Origin: Flavobacterium sp.
Lineage (GTDB): Bacteria > Bacteroidota > Bacteroidia > Flavobacteriales > Flavobacteriaceae
Assembly: GCA_016721735.1 (NCBI GenBank)
Contig: JADKHM010000019.1
Span: 1 to 64,000 of the forward strand
DNA: 64,000 nucleotides
Direction: 5' to 3'
A program made the translations under genes and the position numbers. Within the stretch, counting starts at the first letter, position 1; every line of letters begins with the position of its first letter. Below are positions 42,993 to 52,266 of the stretch, one piece after another. Below the pieces are notes generated by a model. The model worked only from the letters and a program-made list of their open reading frames with translations. It was not told where the DNA came from and searched no databases.

Positions 42993-43433
42993 ATGAAAAA
43001 AGTAATTGTAGTCGTATTATTAATTGTAAGTTTTACAACTTTCGCACAAGAAGAAAGAAAAACAGGTTCAAAAAGAGCCGAAATGGAAAAAATGTCACCT
43101 GAACAAAGAGGTGAACTTCGATTGAAAAGAGTGTCAGCAATGTTAAACTTGACTGAAAAGCAACAAAAAGAGATTGCTCCGATTTTAGCTGAGCAACAAC
43201 AAAAGAGAGAAAAAGCAGTTGCAGACTTCAAAGCAACAAAAGAAAAAGGAACAAAACCATCGGCAGAAGAACGTGCAGCGAGAGCAAAACAGCGAGAAGA
43301 TGATCAAAAAGCGATGACGGACAAACTTCAAAAAATCCTTACTCCCGAGCAAATGAAAAAATGGGAAGACATGAAAGAACGCAATAAAGAGCGAATGATG
43401 GAAAAAAAAGCTGCGATGCGAAAAGAAGATTAA
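42993..43433 (+). CDS. Spy/CpxP-like periplasmic protein
   Basis: The 146-residue protein has a signal peptide (ending TTFAQ) and a highly charged helical body. Two LTxxQ-like motifs, LNLTEKQQKEIAPIL near 51 to 65 and KILTPEQMKKWEDMKER near 110 to 126, are the Spy/CpxP hallmark. Such proteins act as ATP-independent periplasmic chaperones or stress sensors and often respond to metals. It lies next to a smaller relative with its own promoter. A link with copper stress from the nos/nir enzymes is a guess. Confidence 0.8.
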   Translation: MKKVIVVVLLIVSFTTFAQEERKTGSKRAEMEKMSPEQRGELRLKRVSAMLNLTEKQQKEIAPILAEQQQKREKAVADFKATKEKGTKPSAEERAARAKQREDDQKAMTDKLQKILTPEQMKKWEDMKERNKERMMEKKAAMRKED

Positions 43434-43443
43434 GGAATAAAAT

Positions 43444-43474
43444 TTTGTGATATCAAATAATTAAATTAGATTTG
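43444..43474 (+). promoter_or_regulatory. Promoter of the second Spy-like gene
   Basis: TTTG at 43444 to 43447 is followed after exactly 19 bases by TAGATTTG at 43467 to 43474, a full consensus Bacteroidota promoter 26 bases upstream of the ATG. Confidence 0.75.
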
Positions 43475-43499
43475 GTTTCAATTATTAAAAAATTAAAAG

Positions 43500-43826
43500 A
43501 TGAAAAAACTTATTGCTCTAGCTACGCTCTTGTTAGCTTTTACAATTAATGTAAGTGCACAAGAAAAGAAAATGTCTCCTCAAGAGTCGGCAAAAAACGA
43601 TATTACTGCTTTAGCAGCTAAAGTAAAAATGTCAGAAACTTTGCAGCAAGACTTGATTACTTTAATGACAATGAAGTACGAAACAATGTCTGATGCTTCG
43701 TTATCAGCTGAGAAAAAAGCAAGTGCTCTACAAGCTTACGAACACAAATTGATGAGCGGGTTAAGTCCAGAGCAAAGAAATCAATTAGCAAAATATCCTG
43801 AATTACTGAAAAAATTAACGCACTAA
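43500..43826 (+). CDS. Small Spy-like secreted helical protein
   Basis: The 108-residue protein has a signal peptide (MKKLIALATLLLAFTINVSA) and a helical body. KMSPQESAKNDITALAAKVKM near 24 to 44 and a C-terminal MSGLSPEQRNQLAKYPELLKK near 85 to 105 contain an LSPEQ motif like that of the larger upstream protein. It is probably a paralog. It has its own consensus promoter and a strong terminator, so it is likely made at a steady level. Confidence 0.75.
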   Translation: MKKLIALATLLLAFTINVSAQEKKMSPQESAKNDITALAAKVKMSETLQQDLITLMTMKYETMSDASLSAEKKASALQAYEHKLMSGLSPEQRNQLAKYPELLKKLTH

Positions 43827-43842
43827 TAAAGAACAACCAAAA

Positions 43843-43873
43843 AAAAACTCACTATTTCTAGTGAGTTTTTTTT
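43843..43873. terminator. Terminator between the Spy-like gene and hemL
   Basis: AAAACTCACT pairs with AGTGAGTTTT around the loop ATTTCT, with T and A runs on the two sides. It can end transcription from both converging genes. Confidence 0.85.
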
Positions 43874-43876
43874 TTG

Positions 43877-45163
43877 TTATAAAGTTTTAGAAACGTTCCT
43901 AATTGCTTCTATTGTAAAATCTAAGTCTTCATAGGTTAGTGCATCTGTAATAAACCAAGTTTCATACGCTGATGGCGCAATATAGACGCCTTCTTGCAAC
44001 AAACCATGAAAGAACTTCTTAAAAGTTTGATTGTCGCCTTTTGCAGCAGTTTGAAAATCAACAACTGGGGAAGCATCAAAATGAACGGAAATCATCGAAC
44101 CTACTCTATTAATTGTAAACGAAAGATCTGTATCGGAAAAGGCATTTTGAATACCTTTTTCTAAATACGCAGTTTTTGCCTCAAGTCTTTGAAATAATTG
44201 ATCATCTTCATTTATAGCTTGCAACATCGCCAATCCAGCTGCCATAGCTAGTGGATTCCCTGATAAAGTCCCTGCTTGATAAACTGGACCTATTGGCGCT
44301 AAGTAGTCCATAATTTCTGCTCTGGCAGCAAAAGCTCCAACCGGCAAACCTCCGCCAATGACTTTTCCAAAAGTCACAATATCGGCATCAACGCCATATA
44401 ATTCTTGTACACCGCCTTTTGCCAGTCGAAATCCGGTCATTACTTCATCAAAAATCAACAAGATACTATTAGCGGTACAAAGTTGACGCAAACCTTCCAA
44501 AAAGCCTTCTCTTGGCGGAATACATCCCATATTCCCTGCAACAGGTTCTACAATAATTGCTGCAATTTCATTTGGATTGGCAGCGATTAATTGTCCAACA
44601 TTTTCTAAATCATTATAACGTGCCAACAAAGTATCTTTTGCTGTTCCAGCGGTGACACCTGGACTATTTGGCGTTCCAAATGTACTTGCTCCACTTCCCG
44701 CTTGAATCAAAAACGAATCGGAATGCCCATGATAACAGCCTGCAAATTTGATAATCTTATCTCTTTTTGTAAATCCTCTTGCCAATCGAATGGCGCTCAT
44801 ACAAGCTTCGGTTCCTGAATTAACAAATCTTATCTTTTCAATATTTGGTACCATCGAAATGGCTAGTGTAGCAATCTCCGTTTCTAACGCAGTTGGCATG
44901 CCGAAAGAAGTGCCAAGTTTCGTTCTTTCAATAACGGCTGAAACTACTGGTTCATAGGCATGTCCTAGAATCATCGGTCCCCAAGAATTGATATAATCAA
45001 TTAGTCGATTACCATCCTCATCGAATAAATATGCTCCTTTCGCACTTTTGACAAAAATTGGGGTTCCTCCTACTGATTTAAACGCCCGCACTGGCGAGTT
45101 AACACCTCCTGGAATTACTTTCTCAGCTTCGGCAAAAAGCTGACTACTTCTTTGATATAACAT
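43877..45163 (-). CDS. hemL: Glutamate-1-semialdehyde 2,1-aminomutase
   Basis: This PLP enzyme makes 5-aminolevulinate for heme by the C5 pathway. The 428-residue length is usual. Motifs are VIPGGVNSPVRAFKSVGGTP near 17 to 36, NSGTEACMSAIRLARGFTKR near 120, GCYHGHSDSFLIQAGSG near 142, LIFDEVMTGFR near 236, and the lysine-bearing VTFGKVIGGGLPVGAF near 260 to 275 with the Schiff-base Lys. The next gene upstream ends 3 bases before its start. It is unrelated to the denitrification genes except that it supplies heme. Confidence 0.96.
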   Translation of the reverse strand: MLYQRSSQLFAEAEKVIPGGVNSPVRAFKSVGGTPIFVKSAKGAYLFDEDGNRLIDYINSWGPMILGHAYEPVVSAVIERTKLGTSFGMPTALETEIATLAISMVPNIEKIRFVNSGTEACMSAIRLARGFTKRDKIIKFAGCYHGHSDSFLIQAGSGASTFGTPNSPGVTAGTAKDTLLARYNDLENVGQLIAANPNEIAAIIVEPVAGNMGCIPPREGFLEGLRQLCTANSILLIFDEVMTGFRLAKGGVQELYGVDADIVTFGKVIGGGLPVGAFAARAEIMDYLAPIGPVYQAGTLSGNPLAMAAGLAMLQAINEDDQLFQRLEAKTAYLEKGIQNAFSDTDLSFTINRVGSMISVHFDASPVVDFQTAAKGDNQTFKKFFHGLLQEGVYIAPSAYETWFITDALTYEDLDFTIEAIRNVSKTL

Positions 45164-45166
45164 GAA

Positions 45167-46158
45167 TTATTTTACTTTTAGATTTTGACCAATCGACAAA
45201 GAATTGTCTTGAATATCATTGTATCGTTTCAAGTCGTCAATGGAAATATTGAATTTCTTCGAAATCGAATATAGTGTATCGCCAGGAGCTACTTGATATA
45301 GATCTGAATTAAACGAAACTGGCTTTTCATTAGAAACTTGCACTACAAAGTCTTTTCCTAAAACTTCTGCATCATATTGATTAAGTTGATATCTCTCAAT
45401 GATTGCAATCAATTTGTCAGGATACTTCGGGTCAGTGGCGTAGCCGGCATTTTTAAGACCTTTTGCCCAAAGTTTGTAATCGTCTTTTTCCAATTCAAAT
45501 AACGGTCGATACCATGGTCTGTTAAGCAAGAAAATAGCATGATCTTGATACGATTCCATCGATTTATCATACTTTCTAAAACATTCCTGCTCTGCATCAT
45601 CATCATAATTTACACTTGGACCAGACCAATCCTTATGGCATTTGATACCAAAATGATTATTTGCCAAAACACTTAAAGGTCCTGTGCCAGCTCCAGACTC
45701 TAATATTCCCTGCCCCAAAATAATGCTAGACGGAATTCCGTATTGTCGCATATTGCTTTTTGCGACTTCCTTATAAGTAGCAATATAATCCAGAACCATT
45801 GCAGTTGTTACTTTTACACGAGTAGTCGCCTCCAATATTTCTGTTTTTGAATAGACTGTTTGGTTTCTGTTTGATTTGTCATTTTCTTTTGCAGATTCGT
45901 AATTTTCCTCAATTGCTTTCAATTCAACGGAAGTTGCGGCACCAGTGGTTTTTTAACTACTGTTACAGCTGTAGGCACTGGCTTTTTGTTCGGCGAAGAA
46001 ACTGCAATTGGCTTCGCGGCAGGTTTCTTTTTAGGCAGAGTTGCAACTTTTGACGCCGGCTTTTTATATACTGGCTTGGTAGTCCTAACAATAGGTTGTG
46101 AAGTCGAACATCCTATTAGTAGTATTGCAACTAGAAAAAAGAGAGTTTTCTTAAACAT
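45167..46158 (-). pseudogene. LysM-glucosaminidase peptidoglycan hydrolase, frameshifted near the N-terminus
   Basis: Two frames make one gene. The first (46158 to 45919) encodes a lipoprotein signal (Cys 17) and a Lys/Pro-rich linker ending TVVKK. The second (45922 to 45167) holds a glucosaminidase domain with YGIPSSIILGQGILESGAG near residues 61 to 79, NNHFGIKCHKDW and NAGYATDPKYPDKLIAIIE. A C-terminal LysM domain follows (YQVAPGDTLYSISKKFNIS near 208 to 226). Adding one A to the A6 run (T6 at 45950 to 45955) joins them as VVKKTTGAATSVELKAIEEN. The product would be a cell-wall hydrolase of about 330 residues. The short indel suggests either a young mutation or a read error. Confidence 0.8.
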
Positions 46159-47062
46159 CTTTTAGTAGTAAAGGTGAGTGTTGTTTTTGTAATTTCATAT
46201 TCATCCCATCAATTCCTTGAAGTCCACCAGTGTGAATCATCAGTATTTTCGCGTCTTTTGGAAAATAATTATTACGAATCATATCTATAACGCCAAAAAC
46301 CATTTTTCCAGTATAAACCGGATCTAAAGGTATGCTTGTTTCCGAAAAAAAACGATTAATGAATGTTATCAATTCCGTTGAATGCTTGGCATATCCGCCA
46401 AAAACATAATCATCTATCAATTCCCATCTTTCATTCGTGGCAAATTTACGAATTTCTTCCTTTAAAAAATCGCCATTAAGGGCTGGAAATCCAATAATTT
46501 TTTGATGCGATTTAGAACTATTTATCAATCCCGAAATTGTTCCGCCAGTGCCGACGCTGCAACAAATAAAATCAAAATCGGCATCGCTTTCTTCTAAAAT
46601 TTCTTGACAACCGAGAACCGCCAAATCATTTGTTCCTCCTTCAGGAATTAGATAAAAATCGCCCCAATTTTTTTTCAATTGCAAAATAAAGTCTTGCGTT
46701 GTTTTCTTGCGATATTCTTCTCGTGAAATAAAATCGAATTCCATTCCACAATTAGAGGCAAAGTTCAGGGTTGGATTGTCACCAAATCCATTACGCAATT
46801 CCTCACCACGAATAACTCCGATGGTCCTAAAACCGTTTTCTTTCCCAGCTGCCGCCACTGCTGCAATATGATTGGAAAACGCACCTCCGAAGGTCAACAA
46901 AGTATCCTTATCTTCCGATTTTGTCTGCAGTAAATTGTATTTCAGTTTTCTAAATTTATTTCCCGAAACAAAAGGATGGATTAAATCTTCTCTTTTTATT
47001 TCCAAAGAAATACCATAAAAAGAAGAAAATACAGGTTGATTGAGTGTTTTCAAAATACGCAT
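46151..47062 (-). CDS. PLP-dependent D-cysteine desulfhydrase/ACC deaminase family enzyme
   Basis: The 303-residue fold type II PLP enzyme has the lysine motif SGNKFRKLKYN near residues 35 to 45, TFGGAFSNHIAAVAAAGKENG near 57 to 77 and PEGGTNDLAVLGCQEIL near 141. The glycine-rich phosphate-binding loop is SVGTGGTISGLI near 165. Family members deaminate 1-aminocyclopropane-1-carboxylate or cleave D-cysteine; the sequence alone does not decide. It overlaps the glucosaminidase start by 8 bases, so the two may be cotranscribed. Confidence 0.88.
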   Translation of the reverse strand: MRILKTLNQPVFSSFYGISLEIKREDLIHPFVSGNKFRKLKYNLLQTKSEDKDTLLTFGGAFSNHIAAVAAAGKENGFRTIGVIRGEELRNGFGDNPTLNFASNCGMEFDFISREEYRKKTTQDFILQLKKNWGDFYLIPEGGTNDLAVLGCQEILEESDADFDFICCSVGTGGTISGLINSSKSHQKIIGFPALNGDFLKEEIRKFATNERWELIDDYVFGGYAKHSTELITFINRFFSETSIPLDPVYTGKMVFGVIDMIRNNYFPKDAKILMIHTGGLQGIDGMNMKLQKQHSPLLLKDV

Positions 47063-47080
47063 ATTACGTGAGAAAAGGTC

Positions 47081-47109
47081 ACAAAAAAAGCAGCTTTACA
47101 AAGCTGCTT
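47081..47109 (-). terminator. Terminator after the T9SS protein gene
   Basis: On the minus strand AAGCAGCTT pairs with AAGCTGCTT, followed by seven T. It lies about 20 bases after the stop of the gene 47129 to 48964. Confidence 0.8.
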
Positions 47110-47128
47110 ATCCTGATATTTTTGCACA

Positions 47129-48964
47129 TTACTGTCCATTATAGACTGTGATTTTTTTATTGAAAACCTGATTGTCAGAAGTAGTTATTTTGACAATATA
47201 AATAGCATCACTATAGCTTAATGTTGAATATTGATATTGCTCAGTTGCACCTAAATTCGTTGCATTCATAATCAACTTACCTGCAATATCATACAACTGA
47301 ATTGACTTCACAGTTTTCAAAACTGGATTCAACACTGAAAACGATTTTGAAGTATTATTTTGCAACACTTGAAAACTATCAGATGTTAAGGCTTCAACTC
47401 CCATTAGAGAGTTTACAAACGTCAATTCGTATTGGGAATTATTGACGCCCGCCGGTAATGAAATTTCATAATCTTCATTTGTAATTTCGTAAAACGATTC
47501 TGAGATTTTATTATGAAGATAAACGTGCTCCACAACATCAAGATTTAATATTTCTCCAACTCGCAATTTAAAAGTGGCAGGAACTGGGTTTTTAAATCCG
47601 ATTGGAATTCCTTTGTTTATATCAAATTCTAAAACATCAATGATATATTCTGCATCGTTAATTACAAAATACATATCCATATCAACAACGTCCGGTGATT
47701 TGGCATCCAAGGCAAAATCAACACCATCAGTTGCTCCTTCTTGAAACACCACCACGGATTGCCTAACTGCCTCATTGTTCAATAATGTGTTAATTCTAAT
47801 TTGTGGCGCTGGTCTTGTACTTACGGTAGTGTAGTCAAATCCTGAAACAGATGGGATTTCTGGCAAGAAACTACCTTCCTCTGTCAATCTGTTTTTGACT
47901 GCAGCATTTTCAGCGTTAGTTCTCTCAAATTGAGAAAAATTGGCAGCACCTTCTTTTTGATAAACTCTATAACTATTTTCCATGGTTACGTTTCCTGTAC
48001 TAGAACTTTCAAGCATAAAACCTTGTCCAATCGGGCAAAATCGTCTTTCATAGTTAGATCCAAGTCCCACTGATCCAAGTTGTGTTCCTGCCGCATCATA
48101 GGCATAGAAAACTGCTGGAACATAAGTTCCCATTGGACCTGCAGTCGAATAAGTTCCATATCCTCCCTTATAGGCTGCAATGAAATGTGAATTTACAGTC
48201 TTATCTTGTTCCCAAAAATATGCGATACCTGTAGAGTTGGTGGCTCCAAGTAAAAAAGCTCTTAAGTCAATAGCAGACGGATAAGGATTTCCAGTTAAAG
48301 TTCGCATTCCTGTGGCAAGACTGATTGTAATATCTCCATCATTTGGCCGCCCTCTAAAATCATATCTCTGTTTACTCCCTGGGTTATTTGTTACTCCGGC
48401 ATCTGTATAGGATGCATCTGTTCCCCCGGTTCCTTTCATAGTAAAACCTTCGCCCGGATTTAACGTTGAAGCAGAATAAACACCAAACCATTGTGAATAG
48501 AGAGAAGATGATAAAAACTTAAAAATCCAACCTTGAGAAATACTTAGTGGATTTGCGATGCCATCATAAGTGCTCATCGAAAGCATTGTTGCTGGGGTAC
48601 TGGCAATTGCGGATGTGGGTTGGTTAAGCATCGTAATACCAAAAGGCTCATTCCCTGAAGCAGTTATCGAGTTCCCGACTGGGGAACACCAATAATTATA
48701 GGCAAAGCTATTTACCGTTCCTTCTTGAAAAACAGACAACGTTCCTGCACCAGAATTGGCCGAACTTCCTGTTTTAGCTTGCAACAGTTGCGATTCGTTT
48801 CTGAGATATAGATTCCCGGAATTTTGAATGTTAACATCTTGCTTTACATATAAATATTTGTCGGCAACGTATACATAATTATTGCTTACATACAATTGCG
48901 CTGAACAAAAATGACCCAACAAATAAATTAATATTACGACTGAATTAATTACAAACTTTCTCAT
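47129..48964 (-). CDS. Large T9SS type A sorting domain protein, unknown function
   Basis: The 611-residue secreted protein has a signal peptide (about 1 to 22, ending HFCSA). It has repeated beta-rich regions without a recognised catalytic domain. In the first third, the phrase FAYNYWCSPVG near 107, repeated GTGGT-like stretches and RTLTGNPYPSAIDLRAFL near 216 are typical of a Flavobacteriaceae surface protein family. The C-terminal 70 residues have the T9SS sorting pattern (SVLNPVLKTVKSIQLYDIAG then YIVKITTSDN, ending VYNGQ). It is probably anchored on or released from the cell surface. It is transcribed away from the tandem surface-protein genes to its right. Confidence 0.8.
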   Translation of the reverse strand: MRKFVINSVVILIYLLGHFCSAQLYVSNNYVYVADKYLYVKQDVNIQNSGNLYLRNESQLLQAKTGSSANSGAGTLSVFQEGTVNSFAYNYWCSPVGNSITASGNEPFGITMLNQPTSAIASTPATMLSMSTYDGIANPLSISQGWIFKFLSSSLYSQWFGVYSASTLNPGEGFTMKGTGGTDASYTDAGVTNNPGSKQRYDFRGRPNDGDITISLATGMRTLTGNPYPSAIDLRAFLLGATNSTGIAYFWEQDKTVNSHFIAAYKGGYGTYSTAGPMGTYVPAVFYAYDAAGTQLGSVGLGSNYERRFCPIGQGFMLESSSTGNVTMENSYRVYQKEGAANFSQFERTNAENAAVKNRLTEEGSFLPEIPSVSGFDYTTVSTRPAPQIRINTLLNNEAVRQSVVVFQEGATDGVDFALDAKSPDVVDMDMYFVINDAEYIIDVLEFDINKGIPIGFKNPVPATFKLRVGEILNLDVVEHVYLHNKISESFYEITNEDYEISLPAGVNNSQYELTFVNSLMGVEALTSDSFQVLQNNTSKSFSVLNPVLKTVKSIQLYDIAGKLIMNATNLGATEQYQYSTLSYSDAIYIVKITTSDNQVFNKKITVYNGQ

Positions 48965-49126
48965 TTACTTTTATTTACGTGATAAAAGTAGAAATAAAAA
49001 TTAACCCGAAAAAACGTTTTGGCAGAAAAATGAACAAATCGAACCCTCGTCGAGATTATCGGTTACTTATCGATTTAATTGTGCTATAAAATTGACTTTG
49101 AGCTACTTTTATCCGAATAAAGATTC

Positions 49127-52021
49127 ATGACTATGAAAAACATTACTTCGAAGATACTACTAGCTGCATTTTTTTTGACCATTACATCTCTAAAAGCGCA
49201 AATTGGAATTGGCACTACAGTTCCCTACTCACAATTAGACATTCGTTCGAGCAATCAAGCGACTCCAACAAATACTGATGGAATTCTGATTCCTAAAGTC
49301 GATACCTTTCCTGCCTCAAATCCTGGAGTAGACCAACAAGGAATGTTGGTTTATCTGGCGGCACCAACAACTTTCGGAGGAAATCCAAAAGCAATCGGTT
49401 TTTACTATTGGGACGACAATTCTAGCGACTGGATTGGCATTTCATCTACTGCCAATGGTGATCATGATTGGTATGAAGAAGGAACGACAACAGCACCCAA
49501 CGCCATAACAGACAATATGTTTCACAATGGAAACGTGGCAATTGGTAAAAATACTGCCAACAGCGCTCTTGATGTATTTTCAAGTGCAGCGGCAATATCT
49601 GGAATTTCTAACGTATTAAATAGCACTGTAACTGCTGGTGGCACTACAATTAAGCTTGGAATTAGCAACAGTATACAAGGTAACTCTAATGATGTTATGA
49701 CAGGTCAAGCAAATTTAATCACGAATAGTGGTACCGGTATTCATTATGGAGTAAATAACGAGATATCGAGTCCAAATTCTTCTTTTATTTATGGTTTTAA
49801 TAATGCAATCAATAGTAATTCAAGCACGTTTGAAAGTAATAATAATATTACAAACAATAGTACTTCAACTCTTTCAACAGTGCATGCCTATTCAAATAAT
49901 TTAGCTGGAACGTCTGCAGGAACAATTAAAGGATACAATTCAACAATTGGAGTTTCAGGAAATGGAGATCACTATGGCAATTATAATTTGCTTGCAGGAA
50001 CAGGAACTGGCATAAAATACGGAACATACAATCTTTTAAATAGTGCCGCTGGCGGGACACATTATGGTATCTACTCAGAAGTGCTAAAAGCTGGCGCAAC
50101 AAACTTTGCAGGTTACTTTTTAGGCAACGTAGGTATTGGAACTACTGGGGCAAACATGTATACTTTTCCCGCATCAAGAGGAACAAACGGTCAAGTCATG
50201 CAAACGAATGGGACCGGCGTAGTTTCATGGGCGAATCCAAATGGTTTTGCTTGGACTACAGTAGGAAATTCTGTCACTACCGCTGGCACTAATTTTATTG
50301 GAACCACTGACGCTAACGATTTTGTCACCAAAACCGGAGGAAGTGCTGCTGCTAATGAACGATTAAGAGTAAAAACAGCTGGGCAAGTGGTTGTTAATAA
50401 TACAGGTATTTTTCCAGGTGATGCATTTTCCGCCTATGCAAGTAATACTACTAACGGGACAACGGCTTCTATCAATAATACTATCGGAACATTTGCTGTA
50501 AATGGTTATTCTTCTGGCAACGGAACAGGAGTCTATGGCGAAGTCAATGGAGGGGCAACTACGGCAGGTTCGGCTATTTGGGGGAATCTATATGGTACAA
50601 CCACTACTGCATCATCCACTAGCGAAGCTGTTTGGGGAACAAATTCGACCGCACCAGCTGGAACTGGAGTAACAGCAGCGGTTGCGACTGGAGTTAGGGG
50701 CGAATCTTCCGGCGCTGCAGGCACAGCATTTACAATGGGTGTACTTGGAACAAATTCTGCCACAGCTGGTTCTGCTTTTGGTGTTTACGGACAAACATCC
50801 TCACCGGCATCAATGGGTGTATTTGGTGTTAATCTTGATGTTTCTGCGGCACCCGCTCATGGAATACAAGGACAAACTGGAGCTGTGGGAAGCGCTGCTG
50901 GAGTTAGAGGATTCAATACCGCAGCAGCAATTGGCGCAGGACAAAACGGTTTTGGCGTCAGAGGCACAGCTAATATAGCTCCCACAGGAACAGGATTTGT
51001 AATGGCTGTACGCGGTGATTCTAATGGAGCAACAGGAAGTACTTATGGCGTTTATGGTCAAGTTGCATCCGCTACAGGATTTGGTATGTATGCTCTCAAT
51101 ACAAACGCCAATGGAACTGGTTTAGTGGCGACTGGTAATAATGCAGCTGCTACAATTTTAGCATCTGGTGCAGGTGCCACAATATTCGGAACTACTCTAG
51201 GAACATTAAGTTTAGCAAGAACACCAGCAAGTGGCGTAGGTCTAATTGGTGTCGGAAATAATCTAACTGGAAGCATTTTCAGCCCGGCTAGTGGTGCCGG
51301 CACGGTTGGCGTTGGAACCCAATATGGTGTTATGGGATTTGCAACGACGACAGTTAATACAAATCCAGGAAATAATAATGCTGCAAATGGTGCTGCCGCA
51401 TCTGCTGGTGGCTATTTCGAAGTACAAAATGCCGGTGTCGCCCAAACTTGGACATATGTTGGCGTTCGAGATAATGGTGGTGTACTGAGAAAAATTATTG
51501 GTCCGGGAACAGTAAATACAATTGTAAATGATACCAACGGAAAAAGAGTTGCTCTTTCCTGTCCTGAAACACCAGAAAATCTATTTCAAGATTACGGACA
51601 AGGTCAACTTATTAATGGAAAAGCACATATCGAAATTGATCCAATATTTGCTAAAAATATCGTAGTAAACGAAAAACATCCTCTTCGTGTTTTTGTGCAG
51701 CTAGAAGGTGATTGCGAAGGGGTTTTCATTAGTAATAAATCCCAAAATGGTTTTGACGTAACCGAATTAAAAAACGGAAATTCAAACGTTGCTTTTAGTT
51801 TCTCAATCGTAGCAAACAGAGCAGACGAAATGAATCCTGATGGAACCATGGCAAGATATTCCGAGGAACGTTTCGCAGCAGCTCCCGGACCACAAATCAC
51901 TAAAAAATTGGAAACACTAGAAGAAAATACTGCTGCTAGAAACTTGGCTAGTGATGACAAACAAGCATCGTTACCAAATATAAAAACCAAACCAAATCAA
52001 AAACTTAGAAAACAAAAATAG
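49127..52021 (+). CDS. Large Gly/Ala-rich repeat surface protein, paralog 1
   Basis: The 964-residue protein has a signal peptide (ending SLKAQ) and a conserved N-terminal region (about 25 to 145) nearly identical to that of its right-hand neighbour. Shared elements are IGIGTT-PYSQLDIRSSNQAT, GILIPKVD-FP, and DHDWYEEGTTTAPNAITDNM. The middle is low in charge and rich in Gly, Ala, Thr and Asn, with imperfect repeats near 460 to 780 built on GVYG, GVRG and GVFG at roughly 25- to 30-residue spacing, like a beta-solenoid fibre. The last 150 residues are more mixed and contain HPLRVFVQLEGDCEGVFI. No T9SS sorting domain is visible. An adhesin or fibre role is suggested by composition only. Confidence 0.75.
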   Translation: MTMKNITSKILLAAFFLTITSLKAQIGIGTTVPYSQLDIRSSNQATPTNTDGILIPKVDTFPASNPGVDQQGMLVYLAAPTTFGGNPKAIGFYYWDDNSSDWIGISSTANGDHDWYEEGTTTAPNAITDNMFHNGNVAIGKNTANSALDVFSSAAAISGISNVLNSTVTAGGTTIKLGISNSIQGNSNDVMTGQANLITNSGTGIHYGVNNEISSPNSSFIYGFNNAINSNSSTFESNNNITNNSTSTLSTVHAYSNNLAGTSAGTIKGYNSTIGVSGNGDHYGNYNLLAGTGTGIKYGTYNLLNSAAGGTHYGIYSEVLKAGATNFAGYFLGNVGIGTTGANMYTFPASRGTNGQVMQTNGTGVVSWANPNGFAWTTVGNSVTTAGTNFIGTTDANDFVTKTGGSAAANERLRVKTAGQVVVNNTGIFPGDAFSAYASNTTNGTTASINNTIGTFAVNGYSSGNGTGVYGEVNGGATTAGSAIWGNLYGTTTTASSTSEAVWGTNSTAPAGTGVTAAVATGVRGESSGAAGTAFTMGVLGTNSATAGSAFGVYGQTSSPASMGVFGVNLDVSAAPAHGIQGQTGAVGSAAGVRGFNTAAAIGAGQNGFGVRGTANIAPTGTGFVMAVRGDSNGATGSTYGVYGQVASATGFGMYALNTNANGTGLVATGNNAAATILASGAGATIFGTTLGTLSLARTPASGVGLIGVGNNLTGSIFSPASGAGTVGVGTQYGVMGFATTTVNTNPGNNNAANGAAASAGGYFEVQNAGVAQTWTYVGVRDNGGVLRKIIGPGTVNTIVNDTNGKRVALSCPETPENLFQDYGQGQLINGKAHIEIDPIFAKNIVVNEKHPLRVFVQLEGDCEGVFISNKSQNGFDVTELKNGNSNVAFSFSIVANRADEMNPDGTMARYSEERFAAAPGPQITKKLETLEENTAARNLASDDKQASLPNIKTKPNQKLRKQK

Positions 52022-52036
52022 ATTTATATAAAAAAC

Positions 52037-52129
52037 TCAAAAATACTTCAAAAACCTCCAAAACGACCTTGACCTCAAATACTCAAGGTCGTTTTTATTT
52101 TGATACGCTTCTTGCTTAAAAACAACATT
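52037..52129 (-). pseudogene. Remnant of the C-terminus of a HELIH-type protein
   Basis: On the minus strand one frame reads 30 residues, NVVFKQEAYQNKNDLEYL onward to RFLKYF and a TGA. These match the end of the intact protein at 54848 to 55174 (NVVFEREAYQNENDLEYL through KFMQYG) at most positions. An in-frame stop precedes it. It appears to be left from a duplication of the surface-protein gene together with the tail of its convergent neighbour. The DNA forms the terminator-like hairpin 52060 to 52097. Confidence 0.7.
52060..52097 (+). terminator. Terminator after surface paralog 1
   Basis: AAAACGACCTTGA pairs with TCAAGGTCGTTTT over 13 bases, with loop CCTCAAATAC and a trailing T-run. The same hairpin follows paralog 2. 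Confidence 0.8.
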
Positions 52130-52266
52130 TTAAACAGCTGCAAATTATAAAAACTAGTCGTTTATCGGCTTTAATTATGTTTATAAAGAGGAAATGAGGT
52201 TTGCTTTTTTGATTTTAATATATTCACACGAATTTATTGAATACCAAACAATTAAAGAAAAAGGTT

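Noticed and set aside
50533..51445. Antisense ORFs inside surface paralog 1
   Set aside because: These come from the low-complexity Gly/Ala codons read in reverse and have no start signals or homologous features.
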